Assembly: GCF_021654775.1 (NCBI RefSeq)
Contig: NZ_AP025343.1
Span: 3,935,501 to 3,999,500 of the forward strand
Direction: 5' to 3'
Length of the DNA stretch: 64,000 nucleotides
Origin: Paenibacillus azoreducens
GTDB lineage: Bacteria > Bacillota > Bacilli > Paenibacillales > Paenibacillaceae
Shown here piece by piece: positions 63,710 through 64,000 of the stretch (positions within the stretch are counted from its first letter, which is position 1; each line of letters opens with the position of its first letter). Below the pieces are notes generated by a model, which saw only the letters and a list, made by a program, of their open reading frames with translations, was not told where the DNA came from and ran no database searches. The translations under genes were made by a program, and so were the position numbers.

Positions 63710-64000
63710 TTAGGCTTTTAATTGCAAATCCGCAGCCGCCGGAAGCGTGACAAGGGCGGTAGTTCCCTCTCCTTTGACGCTCTGAAACTCCAAACTTCCG
63801 CCAACCGCCTGGATAATCCGAAAGGTCACCATCAGTCCGAGCCCGGTTCCATTCAACTTGGTCGAATAAAATGGGTTTCCCAATATCGACAGTTGTTCGG
63901 GCGACATGCCTACTCCGTTATCTCGGATTCGGATGCACACATGATGAAAATGCCGATAGGCAGCGATGGAAATTCGTCCTTTTGACGCTGAAGTCGCGTC
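63710..64000 (-). CDS. Histidine kinase, C-terminal ATPase part (5' end beyond window)
   Basis: The last ~97 residues of a sensor histidine kinase. The G1 box is IRIRDNGVGM, the F box NPFYSTKLNG and the G2 box GTGLGL, ending TTALVTLPAAAD. The frame is open to the window edge with no start in sight (DATSASKGRISIAAYRHFHH). PFYSTK-GTGLGL is common in sporulation-type kinases (KinA/B/C/E group), but the sensor part is not visible. Confidence 0.88.
   Translation of the reverse strand, partial: DATSASKGRISIAAYRHFHHVCIRIRDNGVGMSPEQLSILGNPFYSTKLNGTGLGLMVTFRIIQAVGGSLEFQSVKGEGTTALVTLPAAADLQLKA

Overview
The window looks like a chromosomal segment of a spore-forming Bacillales bacterium, most likely Paenibacillus or a close relative. 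The evidence is AGGAGG-type ribosome binding sites, an intact gerA-family spore germination operon with a sigma-G-like promoter, Bacillus-type small enzymes (YoaP, YdbC, YdeI and TPR_5 relatives), a CcpA cre box and many short intergenic repeats of a kind common in Paenibacillus. No rRNA, tRNA or CRISPR array was seen. Almost all genes are on the minus strand.

Layout. (1) 1-18.9 kb is an accessory stretch of small, mostly single enzymes, all on the minus strand: a UvrA2-like ATPase, four GNAT acetyltransferases (one with a YoaP domain), two SAM methyltransferases, a histidine phosphatase, esterase, AlaX-type editing protein, SDR, inositol-phosphatase-like enzyme, lipoproteins and DUF proteins. 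A dispersed hairpin repeat family (here C) sits between several of them, and a 277-bp MITE-like element lies at 9.27-9.55 kb. (2) 19-24.8 kb holds a small promoter/ORF/hairpin unit, an ECF sigma factor with its DUF4179 anti-sigma-like partner, a secreted small protein, a methyltransferase and an erythromycin-esterase-family protein. (3) 25-31.4 kb has a 5'-truncated wecB, a DMT permease, and a TetR-led operon for an amino-acid ABC importer plus an M24 peptidase. (4) 31.8-51.2 kb is a branched-chain amino-acid catabolic region: leucine dehydrogenase, a LysR regulator, then the operon lpdV-bkdAA-bkdAB-bkdB-thiolase-hydroxybutyryl-CoA dehydrogenase-two acyl-CoA dehydrogenases-icmF. (5) 51.5-64 kb has a GNAT protein, a membrane protein, the gerAA-gerAC-D-gerAB operon, an amidase, a second YoaP-type acetyltransferase, an FAD dehydrogenase, an M29 aminopeptidase and the 3' end of a histidine kinase.

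How the genes work together. Leucine dehydrogenase and the branched-chain ketoacid dehydrogenase turn valine into isobutyryl-CoA. The fused mutase IcmF can rearrange that to n-butyryl-CoA, and the acyl-CoA dehydrogenases, 3-hydroxyacyl-CoA dehydrogenase and thiolase can carry it to acetyl-CoA. Only an enoyl-CoA hydratase is missing. A perfect cre palindrome upstream of lpdV suggests carbon catabolite repression.

The most notable structure is in the mobile DNA. Two copies of a ~0.63-kb repeat (A) fill two gaps in this one operon. The second copy is interrupted by a MITE-like element, which is interrupted by REP-like repeats and an IS110-family element whose transposase is split by a -1 frameshift at an A9 run. 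Other remnants (IS1182 fragment, MFS fragment, ABC-F fragment, truncated wecB) and several repeat families show that the intergenic regions have been heavily reworked.
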